Positions 16,440-25,132 of a stretch of 64,000 bases of DNA are shown here, piece after piece (position 1 is the first letter of the stretch; every line of letters starts with the position of its first letter). The translations under genes and the position numbers were made by a program. This stretch comes from Sporosarcina sp. JAI121 (lineage in GTDB: Bacteria; Bacillota; Bacilli; Bacillales_A; Planococcaceae): assembly GCF_013408665.1 (NCBI RefSeq), contig NZ_JACCCL010000001.1, positions 883,136 through 947,135 of the forward strand, read 5' to 3'. The notes beneath the pieces were generated by a model. The model made no database searches, was not told where the DNA came from, and saw only the letters and a list, made by a program, of their open reading frames with translations.

Positions 16440-17313
16440 AATCATTAAAGCACTTGCGGAAGAAGGAAATATGCGGAAAGCTGCAGAACGGCTTTTTTTA
16501 TCGCAACCTGCGCTTTCTCAACGATTGCAGTCAATTGAAAAAGAATGGGGAACGTTATTGTTCATCCGTTCCCAGAAAGGGCTCGAACCAACATCTGCAG
16601 GCGAACTTGTTATTGCATATGCTCGCGAAGCAATTTTGAAAAGAGAAGAAACTTTTGAAATGATCGCATCGATGGCCGACAAAATACATGGGACGTTGAA
16701 GATAGCGTGTGCATCCATCGTTGGTCAGACGTGGTTACCTCAAGTATTGAAAGAGTATGTGGAAATGTATCCAGATGCAAAAATTTCACTGATAACAGGA
16801 TGGAGTTCGGAAATCGTCAAAGCACTATATGAAGGGGAAGCACATGTCGGTATCGTACGTGGCCAAGTCGATTGGAAGAGTAGAAAAACGTATTTGTTCC
16901 GAGATTGGCTCTATTTGGTGGACCGTGAAATTACAACTATCGATGAGTTGAAAGATACAGAACGGCCTTTCATCCAGTTTAAAAGCGACTCGAATTACCA
17001 TATGGAAATCCAGCGTTGGTGGCAACGCCATTTTGATCAAAATCCAGGGCGTCAAATTACGGTCGACCAGATTGAGACATGTAAACAGTTGGCGTTAAAC
17101 GGAATCGGCTATGCAATTTTACCGTCGATTACATTGGTGGGCGACGAGGATGTCAACAAAATACCGCTATTGAACAATGAAGAGGAATTCGAATTGACGA
17201 GGGATACATGGCTGATCGGATACGAATCATCGTTTGCGTTGAAACAGGTGGATGCGTTTACACAAATTGTCCAAGGGCATGCAGAAAAGTTGCAAAAGGA
17301 TTACGATTATTGA
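16420..17313 (+). CDS. ccpC: LysR-family regulator CcpC (TCA-branch gene control)
   Basis: A 297-residue LysR protein. The winged HTH is at the N-terminus (MRKAAERLFLSQPALSQRLQ), and the substrate-binding domain includes ASIVGQTWLPQVLKEYV, KISLITGWSSEIVKALYEG, PFIQFKSDSNYHMEIQRWW and DQIETCKQLALNGIGYAILPS. These segments closely follow remembered B. subtilis CcpC, which represses citZ and citB and responds to citrate. Position after ykuL/darB supports the assignment. ATG 16420 lies within the end of the MFS gene, with AAAGGGG upstream. No CcpC-type operator was found in this window. Confidence 0.88.
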   Translation: MTTTELEIIKALAEEGNMRKAAERLFLSQPALSQRLQSIEKEWGTLLFIRSQKGLEPTSAGELVIAYAREAILKREETFEMIASMADKIHGTLKIACASIVGQTWLPQVLKEYVEMYPDAKISLITGWSSEIVKALYEGEAHVGIVRGQVDWKSRKTYLFRDWLYLVDREITTIDELKDTERPFIQFKSDSNYHMEIQRWWQRHFDQNPGRQITVDQIETCKQLALNGIGYAILPSITLVGDEDVNKIPLLNNEEEFELTRDTWLIGYESSFALKQVDAFTQIVQGHAEKLQKDYDY

Positions 17314-17408
17314 AAAATTCAGGAACTTTGAAGTGCCTTGTTCGTACTAATAAAAGAGTGAAAGTCTTCTTGTAAAATTCTATCCAGCAATGAAAGGAGG
17401 AAAATGGT

Positions 17409-19808
17409 ATGTGGAAAAAGTTAGCGCTGTTTTTGTTTTTATTTATTGGATTGATTATCTCCATTCCGACTGTCAATGCTCTAGCGGCTCCAGATTTAAC
17501 AGTAACTGTTTCAGTGGGCATCGACGGAAAAGTGAAGGAAGGAAAAGGTGCACCGCTTGTAATTGTGGTTGAAAACAACGGAACCGCATTCAACGGGGAC
17601 CTCGTAATCGATGTTCCGAACGATTATATGACTGGAAGTGGGGAAGCAATCCCTCTCGATATCGGTGCCGGAGAGACTAAAACGATTTCACTTGTTATCC
17701 CGAATGTGACTAATATGAATGAGGGAATGTCGAATGCAAAAACAATTTTCCTATACGAGGGTGGATGGGAAAAAGGAAAGGAAATTGTACATAAGGGAGC
17801 GCAGAAAGTAACGGCGGCTCTGTTTTATCATGAATCAAAATTCATCGTTACGTTTACAGAAAATCCGGATCGTCTTGGTGCTTTGAAAAATAGTCGGATT
17901 TTGGATGCATCGAATAACCAAATCATTAGTACGTCAAAAATGAGTGAACCCAATATCCCGGTGGAAGCTGCGGGATGGGGCGCGGCAGATTTTATCATTG
18001 TCGATGAGTATCCGCTTGCCGATTTATCCGCAAAGAAACAAGAGGCGTTGTTGGGATGGGTTCGTTCAGGTGGCATCTTAGTAATCGGGGGTTATGCCAA
18101 CGTGAATGCTGAGGCAGGCATTTTTTCCGGCTACTTGCCTCTGACGTTGAAAGGTAGTATTGAGTCGAATCCCGAGGTATTGAACAATTGGGTAGGAATA
18201 AAAGGATTTGAAGGCGTCATACATTCGTATTTGTCCGAATTGAATCCGAGTGCATTGCCACTGCTTGAAGATGAAGAAAATGTTCTTATTGCCTATTCTC
18301 AGGTAGGCCGGGGGCAAGTAGTACAGACGGCTTTCTCGGTCGGCGATGATCCGATTTCTACAGCGGTTGGAATGCCGGCACTCTGGAGTAAATTATTTGA
18401 TACGGCAGGACAGCAAAATCAATTCAGTCAGAATCAGCATGACAATCCAAGAACAGCGCTGGCCCATTCTGTAGGAAGGACCAACGAATTGTTTCCATCA
18501 TTTAAAGTATCCGCACCGTTAGTTTTTGGGATTATCATCTTTTACATTATTCTTATTATCCCCGTTCTTTACATTATCCTAAAACGGAAAGATAAACGGG
18601 AATATGCGTGGTGGATTATTCCTTCGATTGCAATAGTGACGTCTATTGCTATTTTTGCATATGGAGCGAAAGATCGGATCGGAGGAGCACAAATTCAACA
18701 TTCCGCAATAGTAAATGTGGAACAGGATGGTAGTTTGTCAGGATATTATGTGGAGTCAATCCTATCCAATAAATCCGGGGACTTTACATTAACTGCACCT
18801 GCCGAAACAACGCTTAGTGCTTCGTTGCCGGCCAATGATCCTTTCGTCTCCACTCCAGGGACTATTCATAAACATGCAATTGTTGAAAAGGATGCCACAG
18901 GGTCAAAACTGCATCTTCGCAATATAGGTTATTGGAATGTTGGGACGGTGTACGGGGAAACAAGGCTCGAAAAGAAAGGGAACTACGAAATACAATTGAA
19001 TGTCACAGATAAGAAGTTGACGGGTACAGTGACGAATGAATTTCCGTTTGCATTGACGGAGGTAGCGATATGGTCAGGAACAAAACTGATTCCAATCGGC
19101 GATCTCGGACCAGGGGAATCCGTCCAAGTGGATGAAACGTTGAAAACATCTACATTGCTTCCTAGAAAATCAATGTTCAATCCGTATATGAATCCAACAC
19201 CTGTCAATATGGATGATCTGATGAAGATGCGGAAAGACAGTCTTCTTTCCTTTTCGAGCGATTATATGAACAATCCCTCGAATCCCGTCATAATCGGTTA
19301 TACGGATACCCAGATTGTACCGATTGAACTTCCTAAGGCAAAGCCCTCCGTGTCGGCATTGACGATGGTTGTTCAGCCGATAAAGTCGGAAGTGGCGTTC
19401 ACCGGTATGCTGTCAATTGAACCCGAAATGATGGAAATGGTCATGATTTCGGAGGACGGCCAAACTGAACCTGAGCCGATGGGATCCGCGGGTGACGACT
19501 ATTATTTCGGTCAGGCTGTATACAATCAAATATGGCGGTTGCCGGCTGAATTAGTTGAGAAGAAAATGAAATGGACGTCGATTGAAGTATCGAAAATACA
19601 AAAACAGCTTTATGGCGTAAGTATATTAAATGTCCGGACCAAGGAATATGAACAATCGGAATCAGGAAAATTAATGAAAACGGAAAACCTGAACGATTAT
19701 ATAACGCCTGAAGGGGAAGTTATCGTCCGAATTGTATTCCATGATGCAAAAAATGGAAACCAGGGACGTGCTCCTGTACTCAAGATGATTGGTGAGGTGG
19801 CACAATGA
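17409..19808 (+). CDS. Large membrane-anchored surface protein of an ABC operon
   Basis: A 799-residue protein. A Sec signal peptide (residues 1-27, ending NALAAP) is followed by a beta-rich extracellular region (DLTVTVSVGIDGKVK, IVVENNGTAFNGDLVIDVP), then a glutamine-amidotransferase-like fold near 190-340 (ADFIIVDEYPLADLS, GWVRSGGILVIGGYA). Two membrane helices follow at about 370-391 and 401-419 around a basic loop (LKRKDKREYAWW), and a second extracytoplasmic domain fills 420-799. No catalytic residues are evident. GAAAGGAGG precedes ATG 17409. The stop overlaps the ATPase gene by 4 bp, so it is part of the transporter system, probably as an accessory envelope component. The family is not one I can name. 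Confidence 0.75.
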   Translation: MWKKLALFLFLFIGLIISIPTVNALAAPDLTVTVSVGIDGKVKEGKGAPLVIVVENNGTAFNGDLVIDVPNDYMTGSGEAIPLDIGAGETKTISLVIPNVTNMNEGMSNAKTIFLYEGGWEKGKEIVHKGAQKVTAALFYHESKFIVTFTENPDRLGALKNSRILDASNNQIISTSKMSEPNIPVEAAGWGAADFIIVDEYPLADLSAKKQEALLGWVRSGGILVIGGYANVNAEAGIFSGYLPLTLKGSIESNPEVLNNWVGIKGFEGVIHSYLSELNPSALPLLEDEENVLIAYSQVGRGQVVQTAFSVGDDPISTAVGMPALWSKLFDTAGQQNQFSQNQHDNPRTALAHSVGRTNELFPSFKVSAPLVFGIIIFYIILIIPVLYIILKRKDKREYAWWIIPSIAIVTSIAIFAYGAKDRIGGAQIQHSAIVNVEQDGSLSGYYVESILSNKSGDFTLTAPAETTLSASLPANDPFVSTPGTIHKHAIVEKDATGSKLHLRNIGYWNVGTVYGETRLEKKGNYEIQLNVTDKKLTGTVTNEFPFALTEVAIWSGTKLIPIGDLGPGESVQVDETLKTSTLLPRKSMFNPYMNPTPVNMDDLMKMRKDSLLSFSSDYMNNPSNPVIIGYTDTQIVPIELPKAKPSVSALTMVVQPIKSEVAFTGMLSIEPEMMEMVMISEDGQTEPEPMGSAGDDYYFGQAVYNQIWRLPAELVEKKMKWTSIEVSKIQKQLYGVSILNVRTKEYEQSESGKLMKTENLNDYITPEGEVIVRIVFHDAKNGNQGRAPVLKMIGEVAQ

Positions 19809-20734
19809 TAGAAATAAAAGGGCTGACGAAAAAATATGGACAATTCATAGCGCTCGACAATTTGAACTTGACGCTGAGTGAAGGTACCGTTTTTGGATTT
19901 GTCGGAGCGAACGGTGCAGGAAAATCGACGACCTTTCTCATTTTGGCGACTTTATTGCAACCAACAGCGGGCGATGTTTTTATCAATGGCAGGAACATCC
20001 GTGAAAATCCTACGGAAATACGTAAAATGATCGGATATATGCCTGACTTTTTCGGAGTCTATGACCAGCTGAAAGCAGATGAATACTTGGATTTTTACGG
20101 TGCAAGCTACGGCATTCCTGATGCGGAACGGCGAAAGCTCATACCGCAATTGCTGGAACTGGTGAACCTATCGCATAAACGTCATGCGTACGTAGACCTT
20201 TTATCGCGGGGGATGAAGCAACGACTTTGTTTAGCCCGGAGTCTTATCCATGATCCGAAAGTGCTTATCCTCGACGAACCTGCATCCGGGCTTGATCCGC
20301 GTGCTCGTGTGGAGATGAGAGATATCCTAAAAACGTTGAAGAAAATGGGCAAGACGATTTTAATTTCATCACATATTTTACCTGAACTTGCGGAAATGTG
20401 TGATGAAATCGGAGTGATTGACAATGGACGTCTTATTGCACATGGTTCCGTTGCCGAAATTCAAGATAAACTGCGCGGAGAAAGGATCATTACGGTCCGT
20501 TTGACTGGAACGCTGGACAGCACGATCGGATTTTTCGAAGAGGATCCGCTCGTGTCGAATATTGAGGAGCTAGCCGATGGCGATGGCATCATATTTTCAT
20601 ATAAAGGGACTGAAGAAGATCAGGTCATGTTATTGAAGCGGGCCGTCATGAATAATGTTCCAATCCTTTCATTTATGGAACATGTAACCAATCTTGAGGA
20701 TGTGTTCATGGAAATTACGAAAGGAGCCGACTGA
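19805..20734 (+). CDS. ABC transporter ATP-binding protein
   Basis: A 309-residue ATPase of the ABC-2 export type. Walker A is GANGAGKST (34-42), the signature is LSRGMKQRL (the usual SGG is replaced by SRG, as often seen in this class), Walker B is VLILDEPASGLD, and the switch histidine is in ISSHIL. The C-terminal 90 residues form the regulatory extension common in this subfamily. ATG overlaps the stop of the surface-protein gene (ATGA). The permease gene starts 1 bp after its stop codon. Substrate unknown. Confidence 0.88.
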   Translation: MIEIKGLTKKYGQFIALDNLNLTLSEGTVFGFVGANGAGKSTTFLILATLLQPTAGDVFINGRNIRENPTEIRKMIGYMPDFFGVYDQLKADEYLDFYGASYGIPDAERRKLIPQLLELVNLSHKRHAYVDLLSRGMKQRLCLARSLIHDPKVLILDEPASGLDPRARVEMRDILKTLKKMGKTILISSHILPELAEMCDEIGVIDNGRLIAHGSVAEIQDKLRGERIITVRLTGTLDSTIGFFEEDPLVSNIEELADGDGIIFSYKGTEEDQVMLLKRAVMNNVPILSFMEHVTNLEDVFMEITKGAD

Positions 20735-20735
20735 A

Positions 20736-21587
20736 ATGAAAATGAATTTCAATAATCCGGTCCTTTTTAAAGAATTGAAATTAAGGTTCCGCTCGCCGAA
20801 AAGTTTCATAGGTATCCTATTTTACTTGCTAGCGATGTGTATTTTTGTTTTCGGTTTCATTTTTACGACAATGAATATGTCAGGGACGTCTTATTTCAGA
20901 CCGAGTGAAAGCTTCATCCTGTTCGGACTGTTATCATTTATCCAACTTGGACTCGTATTATTCATTACACCGGGTTTAACGGCTGGAGCAATCAGTTCGG
21001 AGAGGGAAAAACAAACGCTGCCGATTTTATTGACGACATCACAAAGTTCGTTTCAAATCATATCAGGAAAATTATCGTCTTCAATCGCATTCCTGTTGTT
21101 GCTCATTGTGGCGGGATTACCGGTCTATAGTTTAGTGTTTTTATTCGGCGGTATATCTCCATTGGACTTTGCCAAAGTGTTCTTTTTCTTATTTGTTACG
21201 TTGCTTGCAATCGGAAGTATAGGTGTCATGTTTTCAACACTTATTCGACGGACTATCGTTTCGATGATTGCAACGTATGGAACGATGCTGTTCCTATCGA
21301 TTGTCACCGGGTTTCTATTTTTGATCGTTATCCAAATGACAGCGTTCAATCAAATGGGAACGGGCATACCGTCACCTTCTGTGTCAGGGCAGATCCTTGC
21401 GTCGATAAATCCGGCCATCATGCTCGCTTCACTCCTTTCACAGGGAGTGGGGGATAGCATTTCGGAAATGACGCAAGTGAAGTTTCCGATTTGGATTGGC
21501 TATCTTATTTTCTATTTGTCGCTTACTGCCATTTCTATATTCATTTCCGTAAAAAAACTGCGTGTTAATATGAAACGTTCCAAATGA
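20736..21587 (+). CDS. ABC-2 type transporter permease
   Basis: A 283-residue permease with about six membrane helices: SFIGILFYLLAMCIFVFGFI near residue 20, FILFGLLSFIQLGLVLFI, FLLLLIVAGLPVYSLVFLF, FFLFVTLLAIGSIGVMF, TMLFLSIVTGFLFLIVI and the last at IWIGYLIFYLSLTAISIFI. The segment TAGAISSEREKQTLPILLTT is the EExK/R-like coupling region of ABC-2 permeases. ATG 20736 is chosen from AAGGAG at 20721; the longer frame to 20694 lies inside the ATPase gene. Forms the membrane part of the transporter with the gene before it. Confidence 0.85.
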   Translation: MKMNFNNPVLFKELKLRFRSPKSFIGILFYLLAMCIFVFGFIFTTMNMSGTSYFRPSESFILFGLLSFIQLGLVLFITPGLTAGAISSEREKQTLPILLTTSQSSFQIISGKLSSSIAFLLLLIVAGLPVYSLVFLFGGISPLDFAKVFFFLFVTLLAIGSIGVMFSTLIRRTIVSMIATYGTMLFLSIVTGFLFLIVIQMTAFNQMGTGIPSPSVSGQILASINPAIMLASLLSQGVGDSISEMTQVKFPIWIGYLIFYLSLTAISIFISVKKLRVNMKRSK

Positions 21588-21602
21588 TAAGGAAGTGAGC
21601 GA

Positions 21603-21635
21603 ATGGAACGGAAATCATTATTAAAAAATAGATGA
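21603..21635 (+). pseudogene. Aborted reading frame, probable relic start of a lost operon gene
   Basis: After the permease stop, AAGGAAGTGAG leads to ATG 21603 and a frame MERKSLLKNR that stops after ten codons. A good ribosome binding site 8 nt before a frame that ends almost at once suggests the 5' end of a deleted fourth gene, although a leader peptide of the following hairpin is possible. Confidence 0.4.
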
Positions 21636-21704
21636 AGACCATGCTGCGCTGTGGCTAGCTTGGCTTGCTACAGTCATAAGAAGATGTGCCTTCATCTTTT
21701 TTAG
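21630..21704 (+). terminator. Long-loop terminator at the end of the ABC operon
   Basis: AGATGAAG (21630-21637) pairs with CTTCATCT (21690-21697), followed by TTTTTT. The 52-nt loop holds a second imperfect hairpin CTGTGGCTAGC..GCTTGCTACAG. Confidence 0.7.
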
Positions 21705-21797
21705 CTTTTCTTGAATGCCTTTGGTGTTTAAACAGTAGACAGAATCAAACACGACTATACAACAAACTCCACGTATTCAATACTTTAATTAATAAAG

Positions 21798-21848
21798 TGA
21801 AAAGCCCAATCGCACTGGAAGATTTCCTGTGCGATTGGGCTTTTTTAT
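21798..21848. terminator. Bidirectional terminator before the MFS gene 3' end
   Basis: AAAAGCCCAATCGCAC..GTGCGATTGGGCTTTTTT, long perfect stem, T runs on both sides; mainly serves the minus-strand MFS gene. Confidence 0.9.
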
Positions 21849-21850
21849 GT

Positions 21851-23056
21851 TTATAAACTTGAAAGTAAATTTCTGCTTCGTTTCGCCCAATAAAAAGCGA
21901 CTGCAAAACAGACGAGCAGGATGATAGTACCGATAATATACGGGTAAATGATATTAATGTCGAACAGAATGCCTGCAAGAGCCGGGCCAACCATGTTTCC
22001 AAGACTCATATAGGCGGTCATCATACCTGCTGCAAAACCTTGTTCCTCCCCTGCGAGCTTCGATACAAGTGTATTGACGGCGGGGCGGAGGAGGGATGTT
22101 GCAGTGAAGAAAATCGTTGCTACGAAAAGAATCATATAGAATGAATTGACGAACACAATCCCGATCATTGCAAAAGCTGCGATGATAAGGTTTACATGAA
22201 TAACGCGCATTTCACCGAACCGTTTGAACAGTTTATTGATGACGAATGTCTGTGCGATAACGCCGACGAAGCCTCCAACTGTAATGATGACTGCGATTTG
22301 AGAAGGTGTATAACCATATTTATGGTCTACGTAAAGAGAGATTGTGGATTGGAAATTTGCCAAACCGAATGAAAAGACAAACATGACAATGAGCATAACA
22401 AAATAAGGAGTCTTCGCTGAACGTTTCATCTGCTTGATAAGACTTTCCCTCTTTTTCTCACTACCGGGTTCGACTGTTGTCCGCGGTGCCGGATTCGGTA
22501 GAGCGAAAATGGAAATAAGTGCTGCAGTCAAAGCGGCTGCTGTTGCGATGTAAAATGGGAACGTTAAGCTTACTTTTGAAAGAAAACCGCCGATTGCAGG
22601 TCCAATCATGAATCCGAGCGACATTGAAGCACCGAGCAGGCCCATCCCTTTGCCACGTTGTTCGTATGTCGTGATGTCGGCAACAAATGCCATCATCGGG
22701 GGTACTAGGAATGCAGAGCCAAGCCCTGAGAAGAACCGAGCGGCATAGAGCATCCATAATTCGGTGGATAGTCCGAATGCAAGTTGCGAAAGGCCGAAAA
22801 TGATCAACCCTATTATAATCAGCTTTTTCCTGCCGTGTTTATCAGATAAATCGCCGGCAATCGGAGAAAAGATAAATTGTGAAAATGAGAACATAGCAAT
22901 CAGAAAACCGAGAGCTTGACCCGCAACGCCAAACGTACCAAGATATTCCGGCATAATCGGAATGATTAGACCGATGCCCGACATGGCGATAAACATATTG
23001 AACATTAAGACGTATAACGCAAAATTATTAGATTTGACCGCTATAACTACCACCAC
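21851..23056 (-). CDS. MFS multidrug transporter, DHA1 (12-helix, Bmr/Blt/YfmO-like)
   Basis: A 401-residue transporter with about 12 membrane helices. Motif A is GDLSDKHGRKK between helices 2 and 3, and the antiporter motif C is GFMIGPAIGGFL in helix 5; the central cytosolic loop (EPGSEKKRESLIKQMKRSA) separates the halves. This pattern is that of proton-driven drug exporters. The annotated start is GTG 23056; GTG 23053 is equally possible and the ribosome binding site (GGAAAG) is weak. It is monocistronic. The repeat cluster begins about 180 bp upstream of it, so its promoter lies between. Confidence 0.82.
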   Translation of the reverse strand: MVVVIAVKSNNFALYVLMFNMFIAMSGIGLIIPIMPEYLGTFGVAGQALGFLIAMFSFSQFIFSPIAGDLSDKHGRKKLIIIGLIIFGLSQLAFGLSTELWMLYAARFFSGLGSAFLVPPMMAFVADITTYEQRGKGMGLLGASMSLGFMIGPAIGGFLSKVSLTFPFYIATAAALTAALISIFALPNPAPRTTVEPGSEKKRESLIKQMKRSAKTPYFVMLIVMFVFSFGLANFQSTISLYVDHKYGYTPSQIAVIITVGGFVGVIAQTFVINKLFKRFGEMRVIHVNLIIAAFAMIGIVFVNSFYMILFVATIFFTATSLLRPAVNTLVSKLAGEEQGFAAGMMTAYMSLGNMVGPALAGILFDINIIYPYIIGTIILLVCFAVAFYWAKRSRNLLSSL

Positions 23057-23240
23057 TTTCCAAACTATTTCGTGTTACTAAAATATATTACCATAAACTG
23101 CATTGGAGTACATTGTGATGCGACTTTCAAGCAGAAAAAAGACGACCTCGGGATGTACAAAGATTGTCTTAAACGTCAATAAAAGATGGGTGTATGAATT
23201 CGTGTAAAAGTTGAGCGAGAAGGGGAGGTCACTCAAAAAG

Positions 23241-23740
23241 TTCACTATTATAGATTGGACTAAGGAATGTCCATAATATACGCTTCGGCGCTTTGTGGAT
23301 GCCTCCCGCGATGAGCCGGGCGGAAGACCACCGCCAGTCTTATCGCTTCGGCTACCACATGAAAGGCGCCTTCGCTGGGTTTTCTCAGGTATGTTGGATC
23401 ATTAAAATTGTCCACTATTATAGAACTGGACTAAGGAATGTTCATAATATACGCTTCGGCGCTTTGTGGATGCCTTTCGCGATAAGCCGGGCGGAAGACC
23501 ACCGCCAGTCTTATCGCTTCGGCTACCACATGAAAGGCGCCTTCGCTGGGTTTTCTCAGGTATGTTGGATCATTAAAATTGTCCACTATTATAGAATTGG
23601 ACTAAGGAATGTTCATAATATACGCTTCAGCGCTTTGTGGATGCCTTTCGCGATGAGCCGGGCGGAAGACCACCGCCAGTCTTATCGCTTCGGCTACCAC
23701 ATGAAAGGCGCCTTCGCTGGTTATTTTCAGATATATTGAT
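23241..23740 (+). repeat. Dispersed repeat A, three tandem copies of about 170 bp
   Basis: Copies start at 23241 (TTCACTATTATAGA), 23411 and 23582 (TCCACTATTATAGA), giving periods of 170 and 171 bp; the third copy ends near 23740 and then diverges. Each unit contains a nested fold: CGATAAGCCGGGCGG pairs with CCGCCAGTCTTATCG, and outside that GGCGCTTTGTGGATGCC pairs imperfectly with GGCTACCACATGAAAGGCGCC. The copies are more than 95 percent alike by eye. A reading frame crosses all three but is a by-product of the 171-bp period. Confidence 0.9.
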
Positions 23741-23885
23741 GATGGCTAATTAATTATCTTGTTGACAGGCACCTCACGGTATTAGTATTGATAATTGTAA
23801 AGGTAAATGTCACTCGAAATTAACAATCCCGGTAAATACTTCATAGTTAGCCGTGCTACTCGTATGAATTCAATTGAAAATATCA

Positions 23886-24030
23886 AGCGAAGGCGCCTAA
23901 CAGGGGTAGCCGAAGCCATAAGACTGACGACGAAGTTGTCTGGCTTATGGCGAGAGGCATCCCCTAGCGCATTAGCGGGTTCAATGGTATTTGCTCTTCC
24001 GCTCCGACTACCCGAGCGCCGTAGTATTTG
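23886..24030 (-). repeat. Dispersed repeat A, inverted degenerate copy
   Basis: Read on the minus strand this matches the repeat core: AGCGAAGGCGCC, GGTAGCCGAAGC, CATAAGACTG and GGCATCCCCTAGCG at 23886-23973 are the reverse complement of the unit at 23450-23560 with substitutions. Facing the tandem array, it makes 23241-24030 a large inverted arrangement. The rest of 23057-24058 has no gene. Confidence 0.75.
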
Positions 24031-24058
24031 AAGGAATTGTTTATCTCCAATTTAATTG

Positions 24059-25132
24059 TTATTTCATATCCATTTTGAACTCAAGGAACAACTCATTGTA
24101 CTGGCCAAGCATTTCAAGGCCTAGATTTCTATATACCTCAAGGTGACCGCGTGTTTCTTCATCAGGGTAGAAACGTTCATCTTCAGTCACTTCAGGATCC
24201 ATCAAATCCAGGGCTGTTAAGTTCGGTGTCGAGTAGCCGACGTAATCAGCGTTTTGTGCAGCCACTTCAGCGTCGAGCATGAAATTAATGAACGCATGCG
24301 CGCCCTCGATATTTGTCGAGGTACGAGGAATGACCATATTATCGAACCAAAGATTGGAACCTTCCTCAGGGACAATATAATCGATATCCTCGTTCTCATA
24401 CATCATATCTGCAGCCTGGCCTGACCAGGTAAGTGAGATGGCAGCCTCTCCATTAATCATCAGTTGAGTCACTTCATCCCCGATGACAGCTTTCACATTA
24501 GGACTAAGTGTTTTCAACTTATCCGTCGCTTCACGTAGTTCGTCAAGATTGGTTGAGTTCAATGAATATCCTAATGAATTCAGTCCCATTCCAATCGTTT
24601 CACGTGCGCTGTCTACAAGAATGACTTGCTGTTTAAGGGAAGGGTCCCATAGGTTATCCCAGCTTTCAAAGGTCTGCCCATCCAGTAATGTTGGATTAAA
24701 TGCAATCCCAAGTGTCCCCCAGAAGTAGGGAAGTGAGTACTTATTGCCTGGATCGAATGGCAAGTCGAGGAAATAGGGATCGATATTTTTGACGTTTGGA
24801 ATTTTATTATAGTCGAGCGGAAGTAATAGATCGGCTTCCTGCATCATTTCAATCATATATTCAGAAGGCATTGAAATATCATACGATGTTCCGCCTTGTT
24901 CGATTTTTCCCATCATCCCTTCATTCGAATCAAATGTTTCATAAATTACTCGGATGCCGGTTTCCTTTTCAAACTGTTTCAGCAAGTCGGGATCGATGTA
25001 TTCGCCCCAGTTGTAAACAGTGATTGAATCCTTGCCTGCACTTCCTCCGCCGTCATTCAACTCTGCATTAATGAATAAAAGAATTGCGGAAACAAGTAGA
25101 ATCACTGCCGCACCCCTTACTATTTCTTTCAT
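24059..25132 (-). CDS. potD: Spermidine/putrescine ABC transporter substrate-binding protein
   Basis: A 357-residue periplasmic-type binding protein of the PotD/PotF family: ITVYNWGEYIDPDLLKQF opens the mature domain, followed by YDISMPSEYMIEMM, LPYFWGTLGIAFNP, LTWSGQAADMMYEN and NLWFDNMVIPRTS. The acidic and aromatic residues of the polyamine pocket seem present. The N-terminus is a hydrophobic stretch (VRGAAVILLVSAILLFINA) without a lipobox cysteine, so it is probably held by an uncleaved anchor. ATG overlaps the potC stop by 4 bp. Last gene of the operon; no clear terminator was found before the repeat cluster. Confidence 0.88.
   Translation of the reverse strand: MKEIVRGAAVILLVSAILLFINAELNDGGGSAGKDSITVYNWGEYIDPDLLKQFEKETGIRVIYETFDSNEGMMGKIEQGGTSYDISMPSEYMIEMMQEADLLLPLDYNKIPNVKNIDPYFLDLPFDPGNKYSLPYFWGTLGIAFNPTLLDGQTFESWDNLWDPSLKQQVILVDSARETIGMGLNSLGYSLNSTNLDELREATDKLKTLSPNVKAVIGDEVTQLMINGEAAISLTWSGQAADMMYENEDIDYIVPEEGSNLWFDNMVIPRTSTNIEGAHAFINFMLDAEVAAQNADYVGYSTPNLTALDLMDPEVTEDERFYPDEETRGHLEVYRNLGLEMLGQYNELFLEFKMDMK

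Noticed and set aside
23293..23739. 148-codon open frame across the tandem repeats with repeating peptide
   Set aside because: The frame exists only because the repeat period is 171 bp (57 codons); no ribosome binding site, and other copies of the repeat do not keep the frame.
23241..23740. CRISPR-like direct repeats
   Set aside because: Units are about 170 bp and contiguous with no unique spacers; no cas genes nearby.
23807..24031. 74-codon frame next to the repeat array
   Set aside because: It lies in the inverted degenerate repeat copy; composition matches the repeat, not a gene.
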